A stretch of DNA of 6,246 bases from contig JACDDG010000151.1 in assembly GCA_013817115.1 (NCBI GenBank), positions 1 to 6,246 on the forward strand, written 5' to 3'. The position numbers and the translations under genes are program-made. This stretch comes from Parachlamydiaceae bacterium. Its GTDB lineage: Bacteria; Chlamydiota; Chlamydiia; Chlamydiales; Parachlamydiaceae. Positions 1-6,045 of this stretch are shown piece after piece. The notes beneath the pieces were generated by a model that was not told the DNA's origin, made no database searches, and saw only the letters and a list, made by a program, of their open reading frames with translations. Position 1 is the stretch's first letter, and every line of letters begins with the position of its first letter.

Positions 1-160
1 GACATATATCTCCAAGCCACGATCTAGATTCTAGCAAGCGCATAAACGAAGCAAAAATGTAGCTCATCATTCGGACATTGAGTATTAACGTAGCTGACAC
101 ATAACTCCAACCTACGGTGGAGATGCCAGCAATCGCAAAATGAAGCAAAAATGTTGTTGA
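1..160 (+). repeat. Left arm of inverted repeat complex (two forward 94-bp units)
   Basis: Two forward copies of a unit with a period of 94 bp. The landmark GCAAAAATGT lies at 51-60 and again at 145-154, each preceded by a CTCCAAGCCAC-like block (10-20, and a diverged form at 105-120). Between the copies lies AACGTAGCTGACA-type sequence at 88-100. The whole arm pairs with 241-388 in reverse complement, with paired coordinates summing to about 400 (51 with 349, 154 with 246). The first 26 bases also match the reverse complement of 279-304 exactly, because the units are offset by one period. There is no convincing reading frame. The window edge cuts the left side, so the true element may begin earlier. 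Confidence 0.85.
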
Positions 161-240
161 CGGCTATTACCATAAGCTCCGGCGTCATCCGAAGCTTCAG
201 GCGTCTGATAGCGACTAAAGTATTATTTTGTGTTGATCTT

Positions 241-388
241 CAATTACATTTTTGCTCCGCTTAGCGTTTGCTAGCAATTAGATCGTGGCTTGGAGATATA
301 TGTCAGCTACGTTGAAACTCAACATCGGAATCATGAGCTACATTTTTGCTTCGTTTTGCGCTTGCTAACATCTAGACCGTGGCTTGGA
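241..388 (-). repeat. Right arm of inverted repeat complex (two inverted 94-bp units)
   Basis: Two inverted copies of the same unit. The landmark ACATTTTTGC lies at 246-255 and 340-349, again 94 bp apart, and GTGGCTTGGA lies at 285-294 and 379-388. With the left arm this makes an imperfect palindrome of about 380 bp around an 80-bp central spacer (161-240). A transcript crossing it could fold into a very long hairpin. It lies just downstream of the thrS-parA-gp6D operon and could act as a transcript end or RNA-stabilising structure, which is inference. No transposase or clear target-site duplication is visible. Confidence 0.85.
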
Positions 389-411
389 CTTTTGGGAGGT
401 TATGATGCAAG

Positions 412-439
412 GCATTAGAATGACGTGCTACATTTTGCT
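412..439 (-). repeat. Partial fifth copy of the repeat unit abutting the gp6D stop
   Basis: The segment around GCATTAGAATGACGTG followed by CTACATTTTGCT aligns with the part of the inverted unit at 321-350 (ACATCGGAATCATGAG followed by CTACATTTTTGCT). It lies about 90 bp beyond the previous copy, close to the 94-bp period. It overlaps the last codon of the gene at 438-1172: the stop triplet at 438-440 falls at its edge. A truncated, diverged repeat copy is the simplest reading. Confidence 0.6.
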
Positions 440-1172
440 AATAACGTAAATCCTTCAGTTCCTTTAACAACACTGAAAAAGAGGCTTTTTGTTGATCCGT
501 CAACGTAACATCAGGACTTTGCAACATCAAAATAACTTTCTGCATTCCCTGCAAAATTTTTTCTCCGACATCTTCGCGACGTTGATCTTTTTTCTCTAAA
601 GGAAATTGACGACGAATGACATCTAGCAGAGCCGCTTTCGTCTCGCCTTTATAGCCTTCTACGATTTGCTGTTTTCTTTCTAATGACCCATTTCGACTGG
701 CTAATGTATAAACTGCTTGTCTAGGCATTTCCTCCAGCCGTAAACGCATGGGTGTAGACAGTGCTTGATGAAACTCGTAATATTGTAAAAAGTTATAAGG
801 AGTTTGGCGGTTACCATAGGTCGCTTGCAACCAACCTGTAAACGCCCCATCGCGGTAACGTGTTAATATCTGATGCGCCTTTTTTATTCGTTCTCCATGA
901 AGCAAAGCTGCTTGATTGTTAATCGCCTTGACTTCGCTGGTCAAAGAGATCAAAGCCTTTAAATCGGCTGTGACATCCGTTTGACCACTAAAATAATTCG
1001 AAAGCAGTTCCTGTAGGCTGTCTTTTTCCTGGCTAGTCAATTCGGCCACGCTAAAGACACCTGAAAAACTTGTCAGATGTCCTGAGGTAGATTGCCTAGC
1101 CATTTCAGCCATTTTCGAATGCGATTCGTTTTTTTTAGTGCGCAATGTCAATAGGTCGTTAACTTGAGTCAT
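438..1172 (-). CDS. gp6D: pGP6-D family chlamydial protein (chromosomal homologue, CT583-like)
   Basis: A 244-residue protein of a family known only from Chlamydiae: the plasmid-borne pGP6-D (which I recall as about 245-250 residues) and its chromosomal relative CT583. The family's exact biochemical role is not established as far as I know. The match shows as a scattered conserved pattern: LLHGERIKKAHQIL at 90-103, FTGWLQATYG at 111-120, PYNFLQYYEFHQAL at 125-138, and AVYTLASRNGSLERK at 153-167 followed by a LLDVIRRQFP block at 182-191. pGP6-D has the equivalents LLLGEKI, FSSWIELVF, YNALAYYELF and AYILAARKGDLKTK. The protein is hydrophilic and mostly helical in appearance, with no signal peptide or membrane segment. 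The ATG at 1172 is preceded by AAGG at 5-nt spacing. It follows parA by 21 bp and is surely cotranscribed. Its stop lies at the border of a repeat, so the C-terminus may have been altered. Confidence 0.92.
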   Translation of the reverse strand: MTQVNDLLTLRTKKNESHSKMAEMARQSTSGHLTSFSGVFSVAELTSQEKDSLQELLSNYFSGQTDVTADLKALISLTSEVKAINNQAALLHGERIKKAHQILTRYRDGAFTGWLQATYGNRQTPYNFLQYYEFHQALSTPMRLRLEEMPRQAVYTLASRNGSLERKQQIVEGYKGETKAALLDVIRRQFPLEKKDQRREDVGEKILQGMQKVILMLQSPDVTLTDQQKASFSVLLKELKDLRY

Positions 1173-1193
1173 AAATGCCTTGATAAGAAAAAA

Positions 1194-1955
1194 TTAAAAG
1201 CGTTTAAGAATCTCTTCTGTCATCAATAGGTAGTCTTCGGCAGCTCTGCTTTTAGGAGAGACTTCAAAAATCGGCTTTCCGTAAACAGAGGCTTCAGAGA
1301 CGCTAATATCTCGACGCACTTTCGACTCGAGGAGTTTACTTGGGAAGGTCCGTTCAATTACATCCATAAAGGCATCATTGCTCTTGCCCCGGGCATTCCA
1401 AAAAGAAAGAACGACGGCAAGTACAGATAATGGATGTCGCTGCGCGATGCTTTCCATAAATTCACTGAGGCGCTCCAAGCCTTTTACGCTATAGAATTCT
1501 GGCGTTGTACAAACAAGTGTGTATTGAGATGCAATTAAGGCTGATTCGGTCAACCAACATAAGGATGGCGGCGTATCAATTAACACAACGTCATAATCAA
1601 GTGGGAGCAAAATGTCGCGTAAGCGTTCATGCGAATAACGGTCGGCTGCCAAGGCCCCGGTCACTTCTACACGTTCTAGCCAGGTGTCGGCAGGAACGAG
1701 GTCTAAACCTGTAAAGCCAGTATGCTTTACAACTTCTTCAAAAGTCTTTTTACCCTGCAGCACGGATGCCATGCTGTCGTGTTCATCGGGATCAAAGCCA
1801 AGTCCTGTGGTCAGGTTTGCTTGGGCGTCGAAGTCGACGAGTAGCACTTTCTTGCTGTGGTACTTGGCAAGCGCAGAGCCGAAATGCAAAGCTGTTGAAG
1901 TCTTTGCGGTTCCGCCTTTAAAACTACTTACGGCGATGATAGTCTTGCGATTCAT
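1194..1955 (-). CDS. parA: ParA/MinD-family ATPase (pGP5-D / CT582-like)
   Basis: A 253-residue ParA-type Walker ATPase, normal length for the family. Such proteins dimerise on ATP and bind DNA non-specifically to position plasmids, chromosomes or other cargo. Visible motifs are the deviant Walker A KGGTAKTS at 13-20 with the signature lysine K13, Walker A' VDFDAQANLT at 40-49, and Walker B VVLIDTPP at 123-130. The stretches LVPADTWLERVEV, LAADRYSHERL and TPEFYSVKGLERL are typical of the chlamydial chromosomal ParA (CT582) and of plasmid pGP5-D. The start ATG overlaps the thrS stop in an ATGA, and GGAG lies 7 nt upstream, so translation is probably coupled to thrS. No ParB gene or parS-like iteron is seen nearby. 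The adjacent pGP6-D-like gene is the usual chlamydial companion. Whether it segregates DNA or regulates genes, as proposed for pGP5-D, cannot be told from sequence. Confidence 0.96.
   Translation of the reverse strand: MNRKTIIAVSSFKGGTAKTSTALHFGSALAKYHSKKVLLVDFDAQANLTTGLGFDPDEHDSMASVLQGKKTFEEVVKHTGFTGLDLVPADTWLERVEVTGALAADRYSHERLRDILLPLDYDVVLIDTPPSLCWLTESALIASQYTLVCTTPEFYSVKGLERLSEFMESIAQRHPLSVLAVVLSFWNARGKSNDAFMDVIERTFPSKLLESKVRRDISVSEASVYGKPIFEVSPKSRAAEDYLLMTEEILKRF
1952..1955 (-). promoter_or_regulatory. ATGA stop-start overlap coupling thrS and parA
   Basis: On the minus strand the four bases ATGA contain both the TGA stop of thrS and the ATG start of parA. A Shine-Dalgarno sequence (GGAGAA) sits inside the end of thrS just upstream. 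This arrangement normally gives translational coupling, so ParA output would follow ThrRS translation. Confidence 0.8.
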
Positions 1956-3886
1956 GCAGTTTCTCCGGTTGAAACAAATGGCGAAGACAGCTGACGCTCG
2001 TTTTTTTCCTGAGTGATAGCTGTGATAAAGGGTTCTATGGACATTTCTCCATGCACAACATTATTTCGCGTACGCAAATTGATGGTTTTATTTTCCATTT
2101 CTTTGTCCCCTAAGGTCAACATGTAGTTAACCTGGGCTAGCTGCGCGGTGCGTACTTTCTTGCTGACGGATTCATTACTTGAATCGATGTCGACTTGAAA
2201 GCCAGCTTTTTTTAATTGCTTTTTTAAATCTTCGGCGTAAGGCAAATGGCGATCTGCTACAGTTAAAAGTCTTACCTGCACAGGGCTTAACCACAGAGGG
2301 AATTTACCGGAGAAATGTTCGATCAAAATTCCGAAAAAGCGTTCAATTGATCCAAAGATAGCGCGGTGGATCATAACCGGACGTTTGCGGGAGCCATCTT
2401 GCGATGTGTATTCCAGCTCAAAGCGTTCCGGAAGGGCCATATCAAGCTGAATTGTTCCACATTGCCAGGTGCGGTTAATGGCATCCTGAATATGGAAATC
2501 AATTTTAGGGCCGTAGAAAGCTCCATCACCTTCATTGACACGGTAATCTCTGCCGTAGCGATCTAACGCACCTCTGAGTCCATTTATAGCTAATTCCCAC
2601 TCGTCGTCACTGCCGATAGTATTTTTTTCAGGACGTGTAGATAGCTCCAGGCGGTATTTTAAACCGAATGCACTATAAATTTTATCTGTAAGTCTTAGTA
2701 CTCCTAAAATTTCATCTTCGATCTGAGAAGACTCCATGAATATATGAGCGTCATCCTGATGGAAGCTGCGCACTCTAAAAAGACCAGATAGTGACCCTGA
2801 AGGTTCAAAACGATGAACGTTTCCGATTTCAGCTACACGTAACGGTAGTTCGCGATAGCTGTGGATATGGCTTTTATAGAAAAGCATTCCACCGGGGCAG
2901 TTCATCGGCTTAATCGCAAAGTCTCGTTCTTCGATATGAGAAGTAAACATATTTTGTCTGTAGTTAGCCCAGTGACCTGAACGCTCCCATAATTCTCTTG
3001 TCATCAATGTCGGAGTCTTGATTTCAATATAATCTGCATCATCTAAGCATTCACGAATATACTGAAGCAATTGATTCCAAACATACAGCCCTTTGGGGTG
3101 GATAAACGGCATCCCTGGGGCTTCTTCCTTCAAAGAAAAAAGATCAAGATGTGGTCCTAAGACTTTATGATCGCGTTTTTTCGCTTCTTCAATCATGAGA
3201 AGATATTCTTTTAGAAGCTTTCGATCCGGAAAAGTAATTCCATAAATTCTTGTGAGCACTTCGTTCTTAGAATCGCCCTTCCAGTAAGCTCCTGAAATTT
3301 TAAGCAATTTAAACGCTTTAATTTTTCCTAGATTGAACATGTGGGGGCCGCGACACAGATCAAAAAATTCGCCTTGATGGTAGCCTGTCAAGGGTGCATC
3401 TTCAGGAAAACTTTCGATAAGTTCAGTTTTATATTTATTGCTTTCAAATGCTTTAAGAGCTTCAGCTTTATTGGCAAATTGCTCACGTTGAGTGGTGTAG
3501 TTTTCATTGATGATTTTTTGCATCTCTTTTTCAATGGCATCAAAAACGTCATCGGAAATGTGGAGGTTCGCAAAGTCGTAGTAGAAACCTTGATCAATCG
3601 GAGGACCTATTGTCGGTTTAGCCTCAGGATAAAGGCGTAAGACAGCCTGTGCCAGGACATGCGCAGAAGTGTGCCAGAAAATTTCCTTACCTTGTGGATC
3701 ATCAAAATTCCATAAAACAACGTGATCCCCATCTGCCAACGCAGTCGAAAGATCTTTGGGAAATTCGTTTATGGTTGCTCCAACAGATTGGTGAGGAGCA
3801 TGCAGATGCAGCTTATCAGCTAGCTCCTTGGCGGTAGCTCCTTCAGGAAGTTCAACGGTCGATTTGTCTTTAAGGGTGATAAGCAT
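1952..3886 (-). CDS. thrS: Threonyl-tRNA synthetase
   Basis: A 644-residue class II aminoacyl-tRNA synthetase that charges tRNA-Thr in the cytoplasm; E. coli ThrRS has 642. Domains in order: N-terminal TGS domain (about 1-62); editing domain (about 63-225) with HTSAH (H72, H76) and DLCRGPH (C178, H182) for removing mischarged serine; catalytic core (about 240-535); C-terminal anticodon-binding domain (about 536-630). The zinc-binding threonine-selecting triad is intact: C330 in MNCPGG, H381 in QDDAH and H507 in MIHRAI, each four residues below E. coli C334/H385/H511. Motif 2 (FRVRSFHQDDAHIF) and motif 3 (GSIERFFGILIEH) are complete. The ATG at 3886 is preceded by GGAG at 10-nt spacing, slightly long. 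It is the first gene of the operon, and its TGA overlaps the parA ATG. I see no T-box or other leader riboswitch; the upstream leader is short. Confidence 0.99.
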   Translation of the reverse strand: MLITLKDKSTVELPEGATAKELADKLHLHAPHQSVGATINEFPKDLSTALADGDHVVLWNFDDPQGKEIFWHTSAHVLAQAVLRLYPEAKPTIGPPIDQGFYYDFANLHISDDVFDAIEKEMQKIINENYTTQREQFANKAEALKAFESNKYKTELIESFPEDAPLTGYHQGEFFDLCRGPHMFNLGKIKAFKLLKISGAYWKGDSKNEVLTRIYGITFPDRKLLKEYLLMIEEAKKRDHKVLGPHLDLFSLKEEAPGMPFIHPKGLYVWNQLLQYIRECLDDADYIEIKTPTLMTRELWERSGHWANYRQNMFTSHIEERDFAIKPMNCPGGMLFYKSHIHSYRELPLRVAEIGNVHRFEPSGSLSGLFRVRSFHQDDAHIFMESSQIEDEILGVLRLTDKIYSAFGLKYRLELSTRPEKNTIGSDDEWELAINGLRGALDRYGRDYRVNEGDGAFYGPKIDFHIQDAINRTWQCGTIQLDMALPERFELEYTSQDGSRKRPVMIHRAIFGSIERFFGILIEHFSGKFPLWLSPVQVRLLTVADRHLPYAEDLKKQLKKAGFQVDIDSSNESVSKKVRTAQLAQVNYMLTLGDKEMENKTINLRTRNNVVHGEMSIEPFITAITQEKNERQLSSPFVSTGETA

Positions 3887-3921
3887 GTCAAAGGGTCTCC
3901 TTCACTAGAGGTTATGGAGAA

Positions 3922-3950
3922 ATCTTAACCCATCTTCTATTTCAAGAAAA
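3922..3950 (-). promoter_or_regulatory. Weak candidate promoter of the thrS operon
   Basis: On the minus strand a -10-like TAAGAT (3927-3922) lies 17 bp from a poor -35-like TTTTCT (3950-3945), placing a start about 30 nt before the thrS ATG. A better-looking TTGAAA is too close to the -10 (12 bp). This is the most plausible promoter position, but the match is weak. Confidence 0.3.
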
Positions 3951-4038
3951 GGGGGAAACGTCAAATTTTGGGACTTAAAATTTTAGCGGAATATCTGTAG
4001 TTAAAACAGAATATAAAAAATATTGTTTGTGCGCTAAA

Positions 4039-4584
4039 TTAAAAAATTACGTAGTCAATCTTTTGAGGCATGCAAGGTTGTGAACCAGTCACTAAATCCT
4101 CGTAGTCTAAAACTTTAATGTTTTTCGACCTTTATAAATTTTTCCCACTTTATCTTGTATATTTCTGCTTTTAAAGTAACAAATGTTTTTTAGTTAACTC
4201 CTCTAAAGAAAACTCCTCTTTTAAATAATCATTTGTACTATTCAACTTTTTGTTGAAACTAGGAAACTATCAGGAAAATATCTATTTGGCAAATATGGTA
4301 AATAATTTCTCTAAGAAAGGGGGAAATGGAGACTCGTTTGATAGAGGTTTGTGAAACGGTTACTTATAATTTTTAATTTGACTTTGTGACAAAATATTTT
4401 GGGTCCCATCAAAACAACTTTATAAGAAGGATCTTGATCGGTACTGAATTCAGAAGAAATAATTTTATTTTTAATAAAGCTTTGTAATGACCCCCAAGCT
4501 TTTCTCTTAAAAGCGCGTTTGTTGAAAATGCTTGTATGGACAATATTCTATTTTTAAGGTCGCAAACGCCAAAATTATTCACAT
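4039..4584 (-). pseudogene. Frameshifted remnant of an unrecognised gene
   Basis: No long ORF exists here, yet the minus strand reads as protein-like sequence in successive frames. A near-consensus ribosome binding site (AGGAG, 4595-4591) precedes GTG at 4582 or ATG at 4584 (ATG is followed at once by TGA). The GTG frame gives NNFGVCDLKNRILSIQAFS and runs on to a stop at 4409. A second frame, open from 4547 to 4311, contains KRKAWGSLQSFIKNKIISSE and then FSTDQDPSYKVVLMGPK. Further downstream come YLPYLPNRYFPDSF, DYLKEEFSLEELTKKH, a short lysine-rich piece, and KNIKVLDYEDLVTGSQPC ending in QKIDYVIF and TAA at 4039. Several junctions fall in A or T runs, as expected for indel decay. An ATG frame at 4646-4575 (SKEESPKSELIESSKRSLR) may be its original N-terminus. 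I do not recognise the family. The YKVVLMG stretch resembles the first strand of P-loop GTPases, but no GKS/T follows, so I assign no function. Confidence 0.55.
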
Positions 4585-4646
4585 CTCAAACTCCTTTTTG
4601 AACTTTCAATAAGTTCCGATTTTGGTGACTCTTCCTTAGAATACAT

Positions 4647-4856
4647 CCAATTTTTTTAATATGGCAATGGAAAAACTAAAAAAAGGTAAAGGTTTAAATA
4701 ATTATTATCTTATAAATACATTAATTTTTTTTTAATTTTCATATTAATTTAACTAAAATTAAGTTGTTAGTTTTCTTTATACAGGCAGGGATGAGTTTAG
4801 TTAATTAAATGAATCTTATAATTTTTGCTTGAGGTTTTTTTTTGAGTTTGGTATGA
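4647..4856. other. Very AT-rich spacer
   Basis: About 210 bp dominated by A and T runs, between the decayed gene and the next promoter. I find no reading frame, RNA or clear hairpin here. A TATAAT-like hexamer near 4817-4822 has no matching -35. It probably serves only as upstream DNA for the plus-strand gene. Confidence 0.5.
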
Positions 4857-4885
4857 TTGTATTTTTAAGGATTCGACTATATAAT
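4857..4885 (+). promoter_or_regulatory. Sigma70/sigma66-type promoter for the 152-residue protein gene
   Basis: TTGTAT at 4857-4862 and a perfect TATAAT at 4880-4885 are separated by 17 bp. The predicted start near 4892 gives a leader of about 60 nt before the ATG at 4954. The -10 is consensus and the -35 keeps the TTG core. It points into the plus-strand gene, the only gene in that direction nearby. Confidence 0.6.
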
Positions 4886-4953
4886 TACATTTGAAGTGTT
4901 TATGGTCTGATTTAATGTTGTAATTTTTTTTTAATTTTTTAGTGAGAGTAATA

Positions 4954-5412
4954 ATGATTGATAAATACGTGACGGCCTTGCAATCCGCTATGGTTAGCGG
5001 AGCTGGCGATTTTTTTAAAGAACGACGTAATAGCACTTTATATTTGGGTGCATATGTTGTAATGCCTTTGACAATTGGTTTTGCGGGTTTTTTAGATTAT
5101 ATTAAACTACCTTTAGCGATTGTTGAATCTGTTGTAAAAGGTATTTTTGCGGGAATGCTTTCCCCTATAAGTAATGATGCTTCTCAATGGAGTTACAGCC
5201 ATTTTAAAAATTCAAGAAACTATATCCATATGTTTGTTGATAAGCTGACGGTAGGTTGGGCATTAGATTTGGAATGTATGTTTGAGGCACTTAAGCAACC
5301 AAAAAATGCTACGGAGTCTCCAGCTTCATTTTGCGGGAAAAATTTAACATTCTGCCTTGGCTTAAACAATTTTGAAAAAGAGCATCCCTCAATTTGTGAG
5401 AAAACGAAATAG
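4954..5412 (+). CDS. Unrecognised 152-residue protein with two hydrophobic segments
   Basis: I do not recognise this protein. I chose the ATG at 4954 over the in-frame GTG at 4942 because a purine-rich GTGAGAG lies 6-12 nt before the ATG, and because nothing comparable precedes the GTG. The N-terminus (1-28) is polar and carries KERR at 22-25. Two hydrophobic stretches follow, about 29-48 (LYLGAYVVMPLTIGFAGF) and 52-69 (LPLAIVESVVKGIFAGML), separated by only a few residues (DYIK). The rest is soluble, with cysteines at 108, 127, 134 and 148. Closely paired hydrophobic stretches are the hallmark of chlamydial inclusion-membrane (Inc) proteins, so an Inc-like or other membrane role is possible, but this is only inference. 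A good promoter upstream and a hairpin 19 nt after the stop support a real single-gene unit. It could also be the truncated end of a larger protein family. Confidence 0.65.
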   Translation: MIDKYVTALQSAMVSGAGDFFKERRNSTLYLGAYVVMPLTIGFAGFLDYIKLPLAIVESVVKGIFAGMLSPISNDASQWSYSHFKNSRNYIHMFVDKLTVGWALDLECMFEALKQPKNATESPASFCGKNLTFCLGLNNFEKEHPSICEKTK

Positions 5413-5430
5413 CTTGTTTTCCGTTCTCAG

Positions 5431-5463
5431 GGCCCATGGCTAAGCTTAAGCTTGCTATGGGCT
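5431..5463 (+). terminator. Hairpin after the 152-residue protein gene
   Basis: GGCCCATGGC pairs with GCTATGGGCT (G-T pairs included), and the inner AAGCTTAAGCTT is itself self-complementary, so one bulged T leaves an almost continuous stem of about 15 bp with a tiny loop. It begins 19 nt after the stop codon. No T-run follows, so it is not a classical intrinsic terminator. It may be a transcript-end stabiliser or part of a repeat. Confidence 0.45.
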
Positions 5464-5525
5464 GTGTATTCCACCCTTCAAAGAGGCTTGCCACAATCTA
5501 AATGTAAGCCAATCCCAAATTAACA

Positions 5526-5592
5526 AAAACGTAGCTGAAAATTAGCTCCAAGCCATCAAGATTTTCTATCCTCTAAAACGCAGCAAAAGAGG
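5526..5592 (+). repeat. Diverged dispersed copy of the 94-bp unit
   Basis: AAAAACGTAGCTGAAAATTA, then GCTCCAAGCCATC, then CTCTAAAACGCAGCAAAA follow the order and spacing of the unit at 84-154 and, in reverse complement, 246-314 (AACGTAGCTGACA, CTCCAAGCCACGATC, CGAAGCAAAAATG). It is in forward orientation, about 5 kb from the main complex, so the unit is dispersed rather than a purely local duplication. Confidence 0.65.
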
Positions 5593-5701
5593 CCTCTATT
5601 CCTTGACATGCTCTCCACCACTTATCTTTAGAGCAGTTCTTTCGTGAAAAATGTGGTAACAGAATCAGCCTGGAAGCAAATGCCTTTTTTTGTGAAAACA
5701 T
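5573..5701 (-). pseudogene. Possible short coding remnant, 42 residues
   Basis: A minus-strand frame from ATG at 5701 to TAG at 5573 encodes a basic peptide with the stretch CSKDKWWRACQGIEASFAAF, which looks more like real protein than chance. No Shine-Dalgarno sequence precedes the ATG. The stop lies inside the repeat copy. The same frame continues leftwards to 5309 broken only by a second TAG at 5498-5500. It could be a fragment of a lost gene or a coincidence; I recognise no family. Confidence 0.2.
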
Positions 5702-5880
5702 GATTATGGATCAATATCAATAAAACCTTTGTTTAATCCTGATTTGCCCAATACAAAGTCACTCAATAATAAAGCTTATTTTTCGTTAACTTTAACTCAA
5801 TTAATTTGGAAAATTAAATTAAGGTTTTAATTGTAAAAATATTGTAAAAGAGTCAATTAAAGAGGTGTGAATGGAAATAA
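5702..5880. other. AT-rich spacer without a recognisable feature
   Basis: This stretch holds A/T-rich sequence with a small 7-bp stem near 5799-5815 (TTAATTT with AAATTAA). I see no coding frame or promoter that I would defend. Confidence 0.4.
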
Positions 5881-6045
5881 TACGTTAACTACAGGCTCTG
5901 CCGCGCTCGCATCAAGCAAAAAGCGAAAGTTTGGTGGCTTTCCCGCGCCCCTACCCGAGTCGCACGTTTTGTAATGATAATAGCGCCGGGTTCCGCTATC
6001 ACTGCACCCGAGGCTATTACTTCCCCCTACAGGGGGATAGAACAT
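5881..6045. other. GC-rich structured island: possible ncRNA or dispersed element
   Basis: By hand count about 55% G+C over 5881-6040, against strongly AT-rich sequence on both sides. It contains hairpins: ATAGCG (5980-5985) with CGCTAT (5994-5999) around an 8-nt loop, and TCCCCC (6022-6027) with GGGGGA (6032-6037) around TACA. The core ACCCGAG occurs twice (5953-5959 and 6006-6012). On the minus strand an open frame runs from ATG 6045 to a stop at 5857 (62 residues, with RYYHYKTCDSGRGAGKPPNF), but no ribosome binding site precedes it. I read the frame as a by-product of the composition. Candidates are a structured RNA, a mobile repeat of foreign origin, or a real small protein. I recognise no tRNA, tmRNA, RNase P, SRP or 6S signature. 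Confidence 0.5.

Noticed and set aside
1..440. CRISPR array
   Set aside because: The repeats are long (94-bp period), diverged and in both orientations, with no unique spacers between identical short repeats and no cas genes.
1505..2016. Plus-strand open frames opposite parA
   Set aside because: They are antisense to a strongly conserved ATPase, have no ribosome binding sites and show no recognisable motifs.
2179..3837. Several short frames on both strands inside thrS
   Set aside because: They are fully covered by an intact, motif-complete synthetase; shadows of its codons.
3887..3960. T-box or other aminoacyl-tRNA-sensing leader before thrS
   Set aside because: The upstream region shows no T-box core sequence or terminator/antiterminator pair, and the likely leader is only about 30 nt.
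3944..4327. Purine-rich near-repeat (AAGAAAAGGGGGAAA near 3944 and AAGAAAGGGGGAAA near 4313)
   Set aside because: It is short and low complexity; one copy lies in the thrS upstream region and the other in the decayed gene, and no regular spacing or further copies suggest function.
4360..4410. YKVVLMG peptide as a small GTPase
   Set aside because: It resembles the first strand of Ras-like folds, but no GxxxxGKS/T P-loop follows in any frame, so the resemblance is not enough.
4797..5036. Minus-strand 79-codon frame overlapping the orphan gene start
   Set aside because: Lysine/isoleucine/asparagine-rich translation of AT-rich promoter DNA, no ribosome binding site, and it opposes the better supported plus-strand gene.
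5857..6045. 62-residue minus-strand protein as a confident gene
   Set aside because: No Shine-Dalgarno sequence before the ATG, and the frame coincides with a compositional island; kept only as a possibility within the island entry.
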